Assembly (NCBI GenBank): GCA_027946365.1
Contig: JAPEUQ010000003.1
Location: 3,534,001-3,598,000 of the forward strand
Source of the DNA: Kalmusia sp. IMI 367209
Lineage: Eukaryota > Ascomycota > Dothideomycetes > Pleosporales > Didymosphaeriaceae
Length of the DNA: 64,000 bases
Direction of reading: 5' to 3'
Part shown: piece after piece, positions 34,418 through 47,015 of the stretch
Layout of the letters: every line of letters begins with the position of its first letter
How positions within the stretch are numbered: position 1 is the stretch's first letter
The notes under the pieces: model-generated
Databases searched by the model: none
What the model saw: the letters and a program-made list of their open reading frames with translations, nothing else
Told to the model about the DNA's origin: nothing
Translations under genes and position numbers: made by a program

Positions 34418-35894
34418 ATGGCCGACCCTTTATCGATTGGCTCCGCAGTCGTAGGTCTGATCTCAGCCTCCGCGCGCATCGCCCTGGTCCTCCACCATTT
34501 CATCGTCCGCACTCGTGACGCACCCAAGTCGGCTTCGCAGATCCTTGATGAGATCAACAGCATAAGCGCAGCCTTGGAGCAACTACAGATCTATCTGATC
34601 GGTGCATCGAAGGCCAACGCAGCCAGACGCCCACTTCTGTCGTTACACAACATTGTTGCTACGCTCACTGCCTGCGTGACAACGTACTCTGACCTTGAAA
34701 GAGTTGTGGGCAAGTGCGTAAGCTATGGACAGGTAAGAAGGGTTAAGTGGGTCTTCAATGAAGGAGATATTGGGGAGTTGATGGGGCGCGTGCAAGCGCA
34801 TAAATTAAGTCTAGTTTTTATGTTGACAATCCTGCAATGGTGAGTTTCCGCGCACGTACGTAGGGTGAACAGAAAATTGGACATCTATGCAAGGTGGGTT
34901 CTACACCGTGTTACTCTAGGCGACAAATACACCTATGGATTCTAAATGAGAGCATGCAATGCCTTATTACTAGGCTCCGTACGACCCGGCCCCGCAGAGT
35001 ATGTCCTAAAGTAACACAGTGGAGGATGCATGTGTAGAGGTATCCGCATTCAGAAAAGGGCTTCCGCTAATGGAACAACATAGTGAATCGATGCAAGAAG
35101 CAGAGTCATCCATGCACCGTCTGATAGCTCTCGTCGAGGATGTTGTAGCCAACAACTCTGATCTTAAACACCGCCTCGATGCCCTGGCCGCCGACCACGC
35201 CTCCCTACCCCCTCCATCACACCTACGTCTTGCGGAACCTTCCTCTCCGCCAGCGCCCCCATCAGAACGTAGCTTCGAAGCAGACCTAAACAAATCGCGC
35301 GTCTATCGCAACTTGCGAGGCCGCGACTCCATCTACTCGATCAGCAGCTCGCAGCGCGCCTCTTTGGCTCTATCCGCTTTTTCTGATCTTTCCCTTGGTA
35401 ACATATCCGTCATCTCGGTGCTCTGTCTCCCCGTGTGGAGTGCGGATTTATCTAACGCGGAGCACTATCGGTTTGGACGCGAGGGGTTGACATTGAGTCT
35501 GACAGAGCTGGCGGAGCGTTATCCACATATCGAGTTCCCTGACGTGGATGCCTTTGAAGCAGAAACAGGGTCTACGCAAGATGACATGTCAGAGCAGGGT
35601 GAGGACCCAGATGCCGAAATCCTGTTCCTCGCGGCTAGTCTTTTCGAATTCCATGTCTCCTTCAGTAAGAGGGAGGGAGGCTTTCCTTACTTGGAATACG
35701 TGCCTGGCGAGGTGAGTACCGGAGTTGGGGTTTTGGTACTGTGTGAAAAGAAACTTACTGATATGGCGTAGATCTTCAAAGTCATCGGGTTGAAAGGCGA
35801 GCTTTGGCTAGCGCGGAATGAGGATGATCCCACATGTACGGTAGGGTGGATCTGGGAGAAGCACTTTGCAAAAATATATCCTGAAGATGCCTGA
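34418..35894 (+). CDS. Fungal N-terminal-domain protein with C-terminal SH3-like domain
   Basis: Three exons, 34418-34839, 35084-35711 and 35772-35894, give 390 aa. The N-terminus (MADPLSIGSAVVGLISASAR) is the start of the widespread fungal N-terminal helical domain found in STAND/HeLo-like and cluster proteins. The second exon was placed so that LTILQC joins ESMQEAESSMHRL in phase. The middle is Ser/Pro-rich and acidic. The end (ILFLAASLFEFHVSF, then PYLEYVPGEIFKVIGLKGELWLA split by intron 2, and VGWIWEKHFAKI) has the order ALYDY-like strand, diverging loop, W and GWIP-like strand expected of an SH3 fold. It is probably a signalling or scaffold protein; no enzymatic motif. The 244-nt first intron is long for this window. 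Confidence 0.72.
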
Positions 35895-36332
35895 ATTTCC
35901 TATGCGATGACTGGGTATGTCGTGACCATGTTCATAGTTCAGATGTCGCTCTAGAGGCGCCCAAGGAAATTGGAATGGCTTTTCACGTCGGCTCTGTCTC
36001 GGTATTGAGTAGTGCAATGCAGAGATTAATAGGTTACTGAGATGACCTACACGAGCTGTAGTTTTGTCGAAAAGAAGAGCGCGACAATTTTTTTTTGGCT
36101 TTTCGTCAGATACCTATGTTCGATGTACGATTAGCAAATATGTTCTGCTGGCAAACGAAACTCGATCAACTCTATGCAAAGCAATGGTGTAGTATAGTTT
36201 TTCAAATTATGCTTTCGCTATCATTTTGCGTTCATGCATACAGACGATGAATACATGTTCGATTCAAGATGCAACCTTTCCCCCAAACGCCAGCGCCATC
36301 CATGACAATCGTAGTTCGTCCATAATTTTATC
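35895..36332. other. Convergent intergenic gap
   Basis: 3' flanks of the SH3-like gene and put2. No gene seen. Confidence 0.5.
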
Positions 36333-38275
<1,943 letters not shown>

Positions 38276-38810
38276 GATGAGTGTGGCAATGTCTATAGTA
38301 TACGGAAAATATGTGCTGGCGCACACGTTGCGTAGATATTTGTACCAAAGGTAGGGTGAGCTCATGTGCTGTTGAGCCGACGGAAGCCGCAAAGCGGGGC
38401 TGTGGGGTATGTTGCGAACATGAACTCGGACAGCAAAACGCCTCTACACGTGAGCACTAAGACTTATTCCTAATGCTTCTCACGACGTTTTCTGAGCCCG
38501 GACTCCGATGTCGCTGAAAATTCATACGATTTCTCTGATCTGTAGACTGCCCGCTGGGACCCGCTCACTTTGCACTAGCCCGAAATGCATTTTTCGCGTA
38601 CCCTTATACTGAAAGAGATGTTTGAAGAATGTCCATTTAAGCAGGGCAATTATAACGAATGGAAATTCAGGTAGGTGCATTTTTCTAAGTAGATTGCAAG
38701 ACAATACCTAGCTATTGGATTGGTATCATGAATCTATCCCAAGACACAGTTCACACATCAGATGCTATATCGCCCTTGATAACGCCGTTTTTGTCCAAAT
38801 CGTTAGGTAG
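38276..38810. other. Intergenic, put2 promoter and nug1 3' flank
   Basis: Upstream region of put2 (minus strand). No gene seen; the short frames have no recognisable content. Confidence 0.45.
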
Positions 38811-40553
38811 CTATATCTCCATAGCATCCGTCTCGTTTCCCTCCTCACCCCATAGACCTTCAAGCTTAAATTCCGCAGCCCATTCCTTGACGATCTCTTT
38901 CTGGTCACCAACAAGACCTCCTTTCGTAGCAGGGGCAGTCTTGTTACTTGTGGCGAGAGCAGGTTTGTATTTCGGTGGATCGGTCCAACCTTGAATACGT
39001 CCATCACGCCAGTCTGTGATTACCGTTTGGGCCGCACTATGAAGATTGGGAACACCGCCTTTGCCCAGTCGACCTCGCTTCCTGGCAACCTGAACTAAAA
39101 AGTCTGTCGTCGTATCGCCGTCGATGGAATGTAGCGGTGGTAGATCGTACACATCGATCATCTTTGAAAAGAGCTCTGGCGTGGCCGAGAGTCTCTTCAA
39201 AAGTAAAGCCACGGCTGGTACAGGATCATCGATTTCTTTCGGTGGGATCGCATTCAACAGAATAAGTCTCGCCTGCTCTTCTACCTTACTATTCTTACCG
39301 CCTTCGGGACTATTGGGGAACACAATTCCAGGAGAGTCAAGGAGCTTCAGCTTGTTGTCCAGCTTGACTTCACGCAAGCTTGTAGTAACACCAGCCTCTG
39401 CTCCCACAGGGCATGTTCCAGTTCTCCCGCCCAGTCTCAACGTGAGAGCATTGATAACTGATGATTTGCCGACATTGGGGTAACCGATTATGCCAACTTT
39501 AATCGATCGCTTAAGTTGCCTAGCCTCGGCAAAGGTCTTGAGCGCTCGGAAGAGTGTCTCTGATGTACCCTTGATGGTGAGTTCCTTGTGATCGAAAGTT
39601 TTGGCATTTGGTGCGGGCTTCGACGCGCGGAGAGGGAGCGTCGGGAAGGACCGTCGCAGGTGAACAAGCCACGATCGGAGGACTGGAGGCGGCACAAGAT
39701 CAATCTTATTCAGAATGAAGATCATTCGTTTGCTTCCTTTGTCGGCTGCCATCACAGCTTGCTCAACTTCTTTTGATCGTGTGCCTTCTGGGTCTCGAGC
39801 ATCGAGCACGTAAAGCACCACGTCGGCAGCTTCCACGACTTGTTTGTACACCTTGTCAAACGCCTTTCGTGAAGAGTCTTTCCTGATGTTGATAGAATCT
39901 TCATCATTCTCGTCTGCGAAGCCCACAAAATCATCCTCGTCGTCGTCTTCATCCATCGCGTCTTGATCGTGCGCTTTCTTTTGTTCAAATTTCGCTGCGC
40001 GAGCTTTCGCTGAGGCTAGAAGAGCAGCCATAGGATTCGAATCATCCTATAGGAAATTAGTCACCGTCACGGGCATGAGCTCAATATACTCACCACCTGC
40101 ATGGAGTCCTCATCTGCAGACTCCTCGTCCAAAATATCGTCCTCGTCCGTCGGCTCTTCGTCGTCTTCAAGCGTATCTATGGACACTTCGCCATTGATTC
40201 TTTGCTCCTTTGCTAGCTCCCTGCGGCGCGCATTCTCTTCTTCCTTCAAACGCCGCTTCTCCTCGATCTCTTGTAGGATCTTGTCTTTGTACGGGAAGAG
40301 GTTGGGAATTCCAGGGTCTTTCTTCGTCTTGGACCGCCATTCTGGATTCTACAAAGCTTAGCACCTATAGCGCATCTGTTATATCAGCCACCCTACCTTC
40401 TTCGCTGCCTTCTTCGCTTTCCGTTGCTTTGCGGCGGATGCCTTCTCGATTTTGTGTCGCAGACGCACGGGGACGCGCTTTGATTTGGGTTCTAGAAATT
40501 TTAGCGGTGTCACATACACATGGAGGTACGATTTACTCACTTCCGATCTTCAT
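38811..40553 (-). CDS. nug1: Nucleolar GTPase Nug1, 60S ribosome assembly
   Basis: Circularly permuted GTPase of the Nug1/GNL3 family, needed for 60S subunit maturation and export. Four minus-strand exons, 40553-40541 (13 nt), 40491-40397, 40348-40094 and 40046-38811, give 532 aa. The tiny first exon encodes MKIG plus one base and splices to give MKIGKPKSKRVPVRLRHK, the family N-terminus. The G motifs appear in permuted order: G4 NKID (about 234-237), G1 GYPNVGKS (about 309-316) and G3 DSPG (about 358-361). An acidic stretch (DEDDFVGFADENDED) precedes the GTPase domain, and a coiled-coil, Lys/Arg-rich region lies near residues 10-75. The gene is divergent from the HAD phosphatase gene across 466 bp. 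Confidence 0.94.
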
Positions 40554-41019
40554 ACTTGCGTTGATGCCGTCGACGAAGTTATGTGTTATCGAGTCTGCAC
40601 CAAAACCCAAAAATTCGAATCGCCAAGATTTCGCATCACGTGGGCGGTCAGCCGTGGCAGAAATACCTAGCGCCCCTCGATGTAGCGGGGCCAAACTGCA
40701 GACCGTCCACAAGGCTCAGGCATTTTTCCGACATCATCCATGTCTTCGATTTGAGCCTTCGCACACGTTCCAAGTACCAGGTACTTCAGCGCCACTTCCG
40801 CTCGGAACGAGTGTTAGTCAACGACATCCAATAGTGTAAGTTCGAACACCCTGAGGCTTGGTAATGGGCGGACGGTATACCGTATGCGGAAGGCCTAATG
40901 TAGATCTCTAACACTTTTACTGAAGGTACCATCTGACCTCTTTCGTCTTAAATACTTCTACAAATACATCATCTTCGAACCGATTCAAACGCAATCTAAC
41001 CGCATAAATAGCTACCAAT
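40554..41019. promoter_or_regulatory. Divergent promoter region, nug1 and HAD phosphatase
   Basis: 466 bp between two divergent ATGs. AT-rich, pyrimidine-containing leader immediately before 41020 (ending CTACCAAT). No specific factor site is claimed. Confidence 0.45.
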
Positions 41020-42070
41020 ATGACAGTTTCCGAAGTTTCTAAGCCTTCCTTCTCTGCCTCAGCGCAGACACTTACATGTGATGGCATGGTGAGTCATTGC
41101 GATGGATACTATATGTTTACTTTTTATTCTAATGATGTTAGCTATTCGACATGGAGTAAACTTGGATAGCTTTCATAGCAAACATCAGCGAGACTGACGA
41201 TATGCAGCGGCACGATAATAGACTCTACGGATGCGATAGTCAAGCATTGGCAAAAGTGAGTGAATTGAGTTTCGGGTAAGGGCAGTCTTGTCATTAAACC
41301 AGTCAGATTGCAGCAATTCAGAGGCTTTTAGGCAGGCTTGCTCTTCTATTGCGTTGATTGGCACTGTGCCTTCCCGATATGTCTCTCATACACTTCGGAC
41401 ACTTACTAGGAACATTAGGATAGGAAAAGTTATTGGCGTCGACCCCGAAGTCATTCTTGCAACATCGCATGGCCGAAGATCGATTGATGTTCTAAAGATT
41501 TATGATCCCAAGCTGGCAAACTGGGAATGTATGTGTTCTGCGTGGTATTCCCACATGGATGCTGATCAGGCCATAGATATTGGTGAGATGGAAGGCGCAG
41601 TTCCAAGGGAATTTGGGGCAGACGCAATCGAAATCCCTGGCTCGCGCGCTTTTCTGGAAGAGCTCGAGAATAAATCTATCCCTTGGTGTATCGTCACCTC
41701 TGGTACACGGCCTCTAGTCACTGGCTGGCTGGACGTCATGAAACTAGCGCATCCCAAAAACCTTGTCGTTGCTGAAGATGTCGACAACGGCAAACCAGAT
41801 CCCGCCTGCTACCTTTTGGGTCGGGAAAAGCTCGCCCTTCCGAAGAAAGATTTATCTATCATAGTTTTCGAAGACGCGCCCGCTGGTATTAAATCAGGAA
41901 AGGCCGCGGGTTTCACCGTCGTAGCTTTACACACAACTCATACACTTCAGCAGCTGAAAGAAGCTGGTGCAGACTTCATCGTCCAGGACATGCGTTCGGT
42001 CACGTTGAAGGCCTGGAACAAAGCAACTGGGGAAGCACAGCTCGAAATCTCAGATGCTCTTGTCTGGTAG
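41020..42070 (+). CDS. HAD-superfamily sugar/glycerol-3-phosphate phosphatase
   Basis: Gpp/Dog-type HAD phosphatase, 244 aa. Five exons: 41020-41088, 41142-41155 (14 nt), 41208-41255, 41419-41528 and 41577-42070. The splicing reconstructs CDGMLFDMDGTIIDSTDAIV, with the nucleophile and general acid Asp pair in DMD, then KIGKVIGVDPEVILATSHG and WEYIGEMEGAVP. Later HAD motifs are IVTSGTRP (motif II), K in GKPDP (motif III) and VFEDAPAGIKSG (motif IV). Known family members hydrolyse glycerol-3-phosphate (osmotic glycerol synthesis) or 2-deoxyglucose-6-phosphate; the substrate here is not decided. The third intron is 163 nt and happens to be open in frame; the fourth is 48 nt and a multiple of three, so unspliced reading would hide it. 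Confidence 0.88.
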
Positions 42071-44617
42071 ATGAGATTGAATCACCACATCTCGTTGTAC
42101 AGTTTTATAGATTATATCCCGAACTGCATTGTGGGCTGGGTTGCTCTAAGATACGCAACAAAGAAGATCTCTGACCTCATAGGATTATGATGAAGAGGCG
42201 GAGCAGCAGCGCAAATTCTCGAGCGTCGTTCACCATTACGATCTTACAGCTAAACGTTCGCTTTTAATAGAAGTCCATAGAATCCTGCTGCATTCCGGTC
42301 CCTTGGAGTAGCGAATCGAAATCATACAATTAAGGTTTCCTGGGTCTCAACAGACAGGGATTTTTCTTCATGCTACAGTAACCAGTCAGACTACCGCAGC
42401 TACATGTTCGACGATCAGTTACGAATCAAGAGGTCCGCGTGGCAGAAGCAAGTTTACTCGGTGACCGAGTTGCTCCGGCTACTCATCCATGTTTTTTGCG
42501 TCTTACCCCCAGTTCGGGGGTCAAGCGACATGCAAGATAACTCCTCACGAGTGCTTTTATCATGCGCAGCCCCGCTGTTCTCTACAACTCACGCAAAAAC
42601 ATGCATGTATGTCCTGGGTTCGGACTCGCCCACGCCGCTGGATTACGTCTCTTCCTGATTTCATGCGAATGCTATCCTACATCGACATACAGAGTGTTGC
42701 ATCGCATGAGACCTTCGCCCTGGCAGTCTGAGCCACACAAGCCGGGTCCGTTTTCTAGAACTGTCACAGGTTACATGCATGACCCAACGTCATTGCAGAC
42801 TTGAAAGCCAAATGTCATCTGTCTATGGGGGCATCTTTGTGTAACAGCTAACATATCTTACTTCTTAATGCTCAAGCATTGAGGAAAGTCTCGAGCATAA
42901 TTCGACCATCACAAGCCGTTGCGCGAATTGCAAATACTCGGGGTCGGCAACGGCAACGAGGCTGTGCTCATCCCTTGCAGGGTGTTACCAGTTCCCCGGT
43001 CCACACTCAGCTGGCCGGGCTTGGTCTAGTGCCGACGACAAGCGCAAGACGCATGATGCGCATGGCTAAACGACTCTAAAGCTAAGTTAGGATCATGGGT
43101 TCGCCCAAAGTGGCCAGCTGTGGACTTTGTGGTACATGATCAACACCGCTTTGAGTCTGTAGAGTTGCACCGACGCCAAAGTAGAACGGAGGCTGCAAGG
43201 TACGCTGTTGAATGATGGCACCCGTGTCTGCACCGCTTTCCGGGAAGCCCCACAGCCACAGAAGGACTCTGCCCCTTGATGGTGCAGAGGGAGGTCTTGG
43301 TGAAGAGGCAGACGTAGCACAAACTGTGCGTCGGGACGCTGTGAATAAGTCTGGTGCATGGAGGTCTGGAGAGACAGGAGAAAGGCGTCAAGACAGGTGA
43401 TTGGAGAACAAGGCAATCGAACACAGTGTTTAGGAGGGTGAGGGTTGGGCTCGGCGCTTGAGGGGTCGGGACAAAGGGGAGTTGTCGGGCCCGGTGGACT
43501 AGCGCCCGGTAGCCTTCTTCCTCGTTCTTCCCAGCGGCGGTACAGATGGATAGCCCTCGCCAGAGGCCTGCACCCCTCAACGTCAACGTTGCAGTCAGGC
43601 GAGCTGCTCTGACGAATTATTCTCCGAGGAGGGTCCAAGCTGCTGTCGTCTCTTCCATGTGCGCATCTCCCGAAATTGGACAGATGACGATGCCAACAGC
43701 GACGGTGCGAGAGAGGGCTCGCGTAACTGAAAGGAGCTCCACTCCAGCCAAGGTCGCCCGCAGTGGGCAGATCAGCCGCCGCCGCTGTCTTCACACCAAT
43801 AAAGGCGTGTCCTCCGGCCAGCATCCCCCTGTGCGCTCCGCGCGCCCCGGCCTTGAGCGTGCCGGAGCGCTAAAGGCCAGCAGCCTCGGCGGCAGCGCGC
43901 AGGCGAGAGGCGAGGCGCGAGGCCGCAAAAGCATGGCAGAAGGGAACGGCGTGATGCATCTCATCTCAGCGAGGCGGGCGGAGACGGGCATCCAAGGTCA
44001 CTCGAGCATTCCATGGCCATGGCTGCCATTCGCTACCAGCACCCGTGAGACGCACGCCGCCGGAGCGTGTGCTAACGCTGCGCTGAGCCCGCGATCCAGC
44101 GTGCGTTAGACGGCTGCGCGTGGGTCTATTCTTGGGTGCCAGCGGAGGTCAGTCAGGTCAGTGGATGGCGGGCGAATCAGGCCGAGCTGCGACCCAGTCC
44201 TCCCGCTACTAAGAAGCGGTACGCCTCCGGAACTGCACCATCTTTACTCCTGACCAGTTCGCTCTGCCGTTACCACGCTCGCTTTTCCGGCTCTGTCGCT
44301 AATCGAGCTGCTTCCTCTCGTTATTGTGTGTGTCGCGCATCGCTTTGTGATGCCCTAACCGTCGCTCGTTTCTGTCCCGCCCTCATCCCACAGCCCAGCT
44401 GTCGTTATCCGCCGACCCGCACCCCGTGCTCACCCCATCACAATACCTCGAGACCCTCCCTCCTCGCCCGCCCACCACTGCCGAGCGTCGCCCGACTCGC
44501 AGAATCGACTCCGCTGTCGCCCACCATTGCTAAAGAGCACGAAAGGCCCGCCCGGCGCGCTGCTGCCACTTGCGCTGCCCCTTTGCGCATAGAGAACGAA
44601 CCCCGTGCGCCGCTCCC
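42071..44617. other. Long GC-rich region upstream of the homeobox gene
   Basis: 2.5 kb. From about 43000 onward the sequence is GC-rich and open in several frames on both strands (for example 43546-44109 plus and 43093-43824 minus), which is expected by chance in such composition. No family motif is visible. The last 480 bp is C-rich and is probably the 5' leader of the homeobox transcript, with upstream open frames. Confidence 0.4.
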
Positions 44618-47015
44618 ATGCAGCCCTTCGCGAACAGCAGCGATGCTGCTTCGCAACGTCCGTCCTCCTCACAAGCGCCCCCCACGAACACACAGTCCGC
44701 AGGCCCTCCACCAAAGCCGGCACACACGGCCGACGTGAAGCCGCGTCTGTAAGTCTTGTTGAAGCCATGATGGCAGAACTCCGCTGACAAGGCATGTGTG
44801 TTTAGAACCAAGGAGCAACATGACATACTCGAGCGTCACTTCCAGGCGCATCACAAGCCCAGCACCAGCACGAAGAAGGGCTTTGCAGAGAACCTCGGCG
44901 TGCCTCTAGACAAGATAAACGTAAGTACGGCGTGACTTAGATTTCCACATCATGCTAACACGCGACGCGCAGAATTGGTTCCAAAATAGAAGAGCAAAGG
45001 TGAAGCAGGACTTGAAGAAGCAAATGAACCAGTACCAGATGAGCATGGGCATGTACCCACAACCACAGGCTCCTGTGACCATGGCACAGTTCCCACAGCA
45101 AGCACCGCCACAACTATCACTCGCTCCAGGCTTCTACCCTGTAAATGCTGACATCAGCCCCGCGAGCTTGCCAGTCCAAAGCGTCGAAGGCCCGTCACAT
45201 TTGGATCTGGGCCAACAGCTGATGCTCCAGCCACAATACGATATGCATCATTCGCTGCGCTCTATTCCTGAGGCTGACCGAGCAACATCGTATCATCCCA
45301 ATGCCGTCATGAATTCCATCATGGCTGCTACAGCTGGAGCACCGTACATGCAAAACAATGCTGTTTCAATGCAACAACAAAACTCAAATTTCATGTACGA
45401 AACAGAGCCCACAAACGGATTACCATCAGACGTTCAGTTCTCAATGGCTACGACAACCCCCGACGTAACGGATTCATCGGATGACCAATTTGGCGGTTTT
45501 CGGGAGTATCTGCAATATATGCCTCTTATCGCACCCGGACCCAGCGACGTCGGAGGCAATTTGTCGGCGGACGACTCACCTTATTCAGGAGCCCATTCGA
45601 ATGGGACTAATCAATCTTCTAATGAACCCAACGCTGGATCAGTCGCTTCTATTACATCCATCTTCTCTGGTTGGACTGATGAAAATGGTAGTGCGGATGT
45701 CAAGCCGGTGCACGATTCCGAGGATGTCTTCGATTCCCCCTACAACATGCCACAGGCGTCGGCTTCTGAGGCCGCGCTGCGTTTCTGGGGACCAAACGCT
45801 CAGAGCCAAGGGTTTTCTCGTGTTGACATGTACCAGCAATCAAACGCCTCTGCGCATGCCGTTCTCTCATCGCCACACCAGAGTGAGCGGAAAGTCAGTG
45901 CTGGACCGTCAGACCTGGAAGTTCCCCACTTCGGCGACGATATATACACACGGAGGAATTCTTCTACAAGCAATCTCGCCTCAAACATCGAGGCAATTCA
46001 CATCCAGAATACTACGCCAGAGGGTTTCAAGTCACCCACTCAGTCCAGTATTGCTGCCCGGCGGCAGAAGCGACCAACTGCCCTCAATCAAAACACGTTG
46101 AGAAGTGCGTCGTACAGCGGTAGCATACCTTCGCCCGGAAACAATGGTGACCACACGCTTCGCAGGATTCGGTCATCTGGAATCTCCAACGCAGGTCGTG
46201 TGCAAAAGCCTAACCCAGGCTCTGCAAAGCACTCACCCATGTCCCTAACCTTTTCCGAGGCTGCTTCTTCGCCAAAGTTCCAGAGGACGCTATCCTCTTC
46301 CAGTGTAACTACCGTTGGTCAGGGCGGTAGCCTGGCTCCGCTCACTCCTCAAACACCCAACGAGACAGCCCGCTTTCCTTACTGGCAGAGCAATACAGTC
46401 TTCAGGAATCATCAACCACTGCCTGATCACAGTAGTCCTGAAAGTTTAAGCGCGAACTGGTCCCTAGATTCCACAGCAGGAGCTTTCGTGAGCGGAGAGT
46501 CACCCCCTTCTGGGACGCTAGAAACTGCGCAACTACATCAAGCACGACTCGGCAACGATGGTCTGTATCGCGATACGCCGCCACAGTCGGCACCAGCTAC
46601 GCAACAGGCATTCCCTCGCACAAGTTTGATGCAACCTCCTCGGTTAAGAGCTGCGTTTCATTCGAGCGCTGATCTAACCCTTGCGCACCCAAAGCCTAGC
46701 CATATCAGGAGGCCTTCACTTCCAGTTGACGCACCAGGACAAGGCGATGAAGCGAACATGCAGTACGCCGCTCCCACCTACAACGATTTCCGAGGAGCAA
46801 ATGATTTTAACTACGATGACTTCAAAGACTTTCCTTTGAGCAGCATTCAACATAATGTACCGTTCGCACCACCCGTGTCGGCTTTGCCAGACTTTTTGGT
46901 CCATCACTACTCGCCTCCCGTGGACGGTGTTCATGGACACATGCGGCGGACAACCGAGCCCCAGGCAAAGAACTACATTTTTGCCAACCAAGGGCCGCGG
47001 GACTTTCGCTCCTAA
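44618..47015 (+). CDS. Homeobox transcription factor
   Basis: Three exons, 44618-44748, 44806-44920 and 44973-47015, give 762 aa. The homeodomain is assembled across both introns: LTKEQHDILERHFQAHHKPS, then TKKGFAENLGVPLDKIN joined to NWFQNRRAKVKQDLKK (recognition helix WFQNRR at about 84-89). The order helix 1, helix 2, helix 3 and the invariant W-F-x-N-R are clear. The remaining 650 residues are Gln/Ser/Pro-rich and low-complexity, as in transactivation regions, with no second DNA-binding domain. Aspergillus and Dothideomycete relatives are typical single-homeodomain regulators of development or secondary traits; targets cannot be read here. The ATG at 44618 lies in an N-terminal frame open further upstream, but no earlier ATG is present in it. 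Confidence 0.88.

Noticed and set aside
43093..44109. Long overlapping frames on both strands (243 and 187 codons)
   Set aside because: High GC content makes stops rare; no signal peptide, domain or conserved motif.
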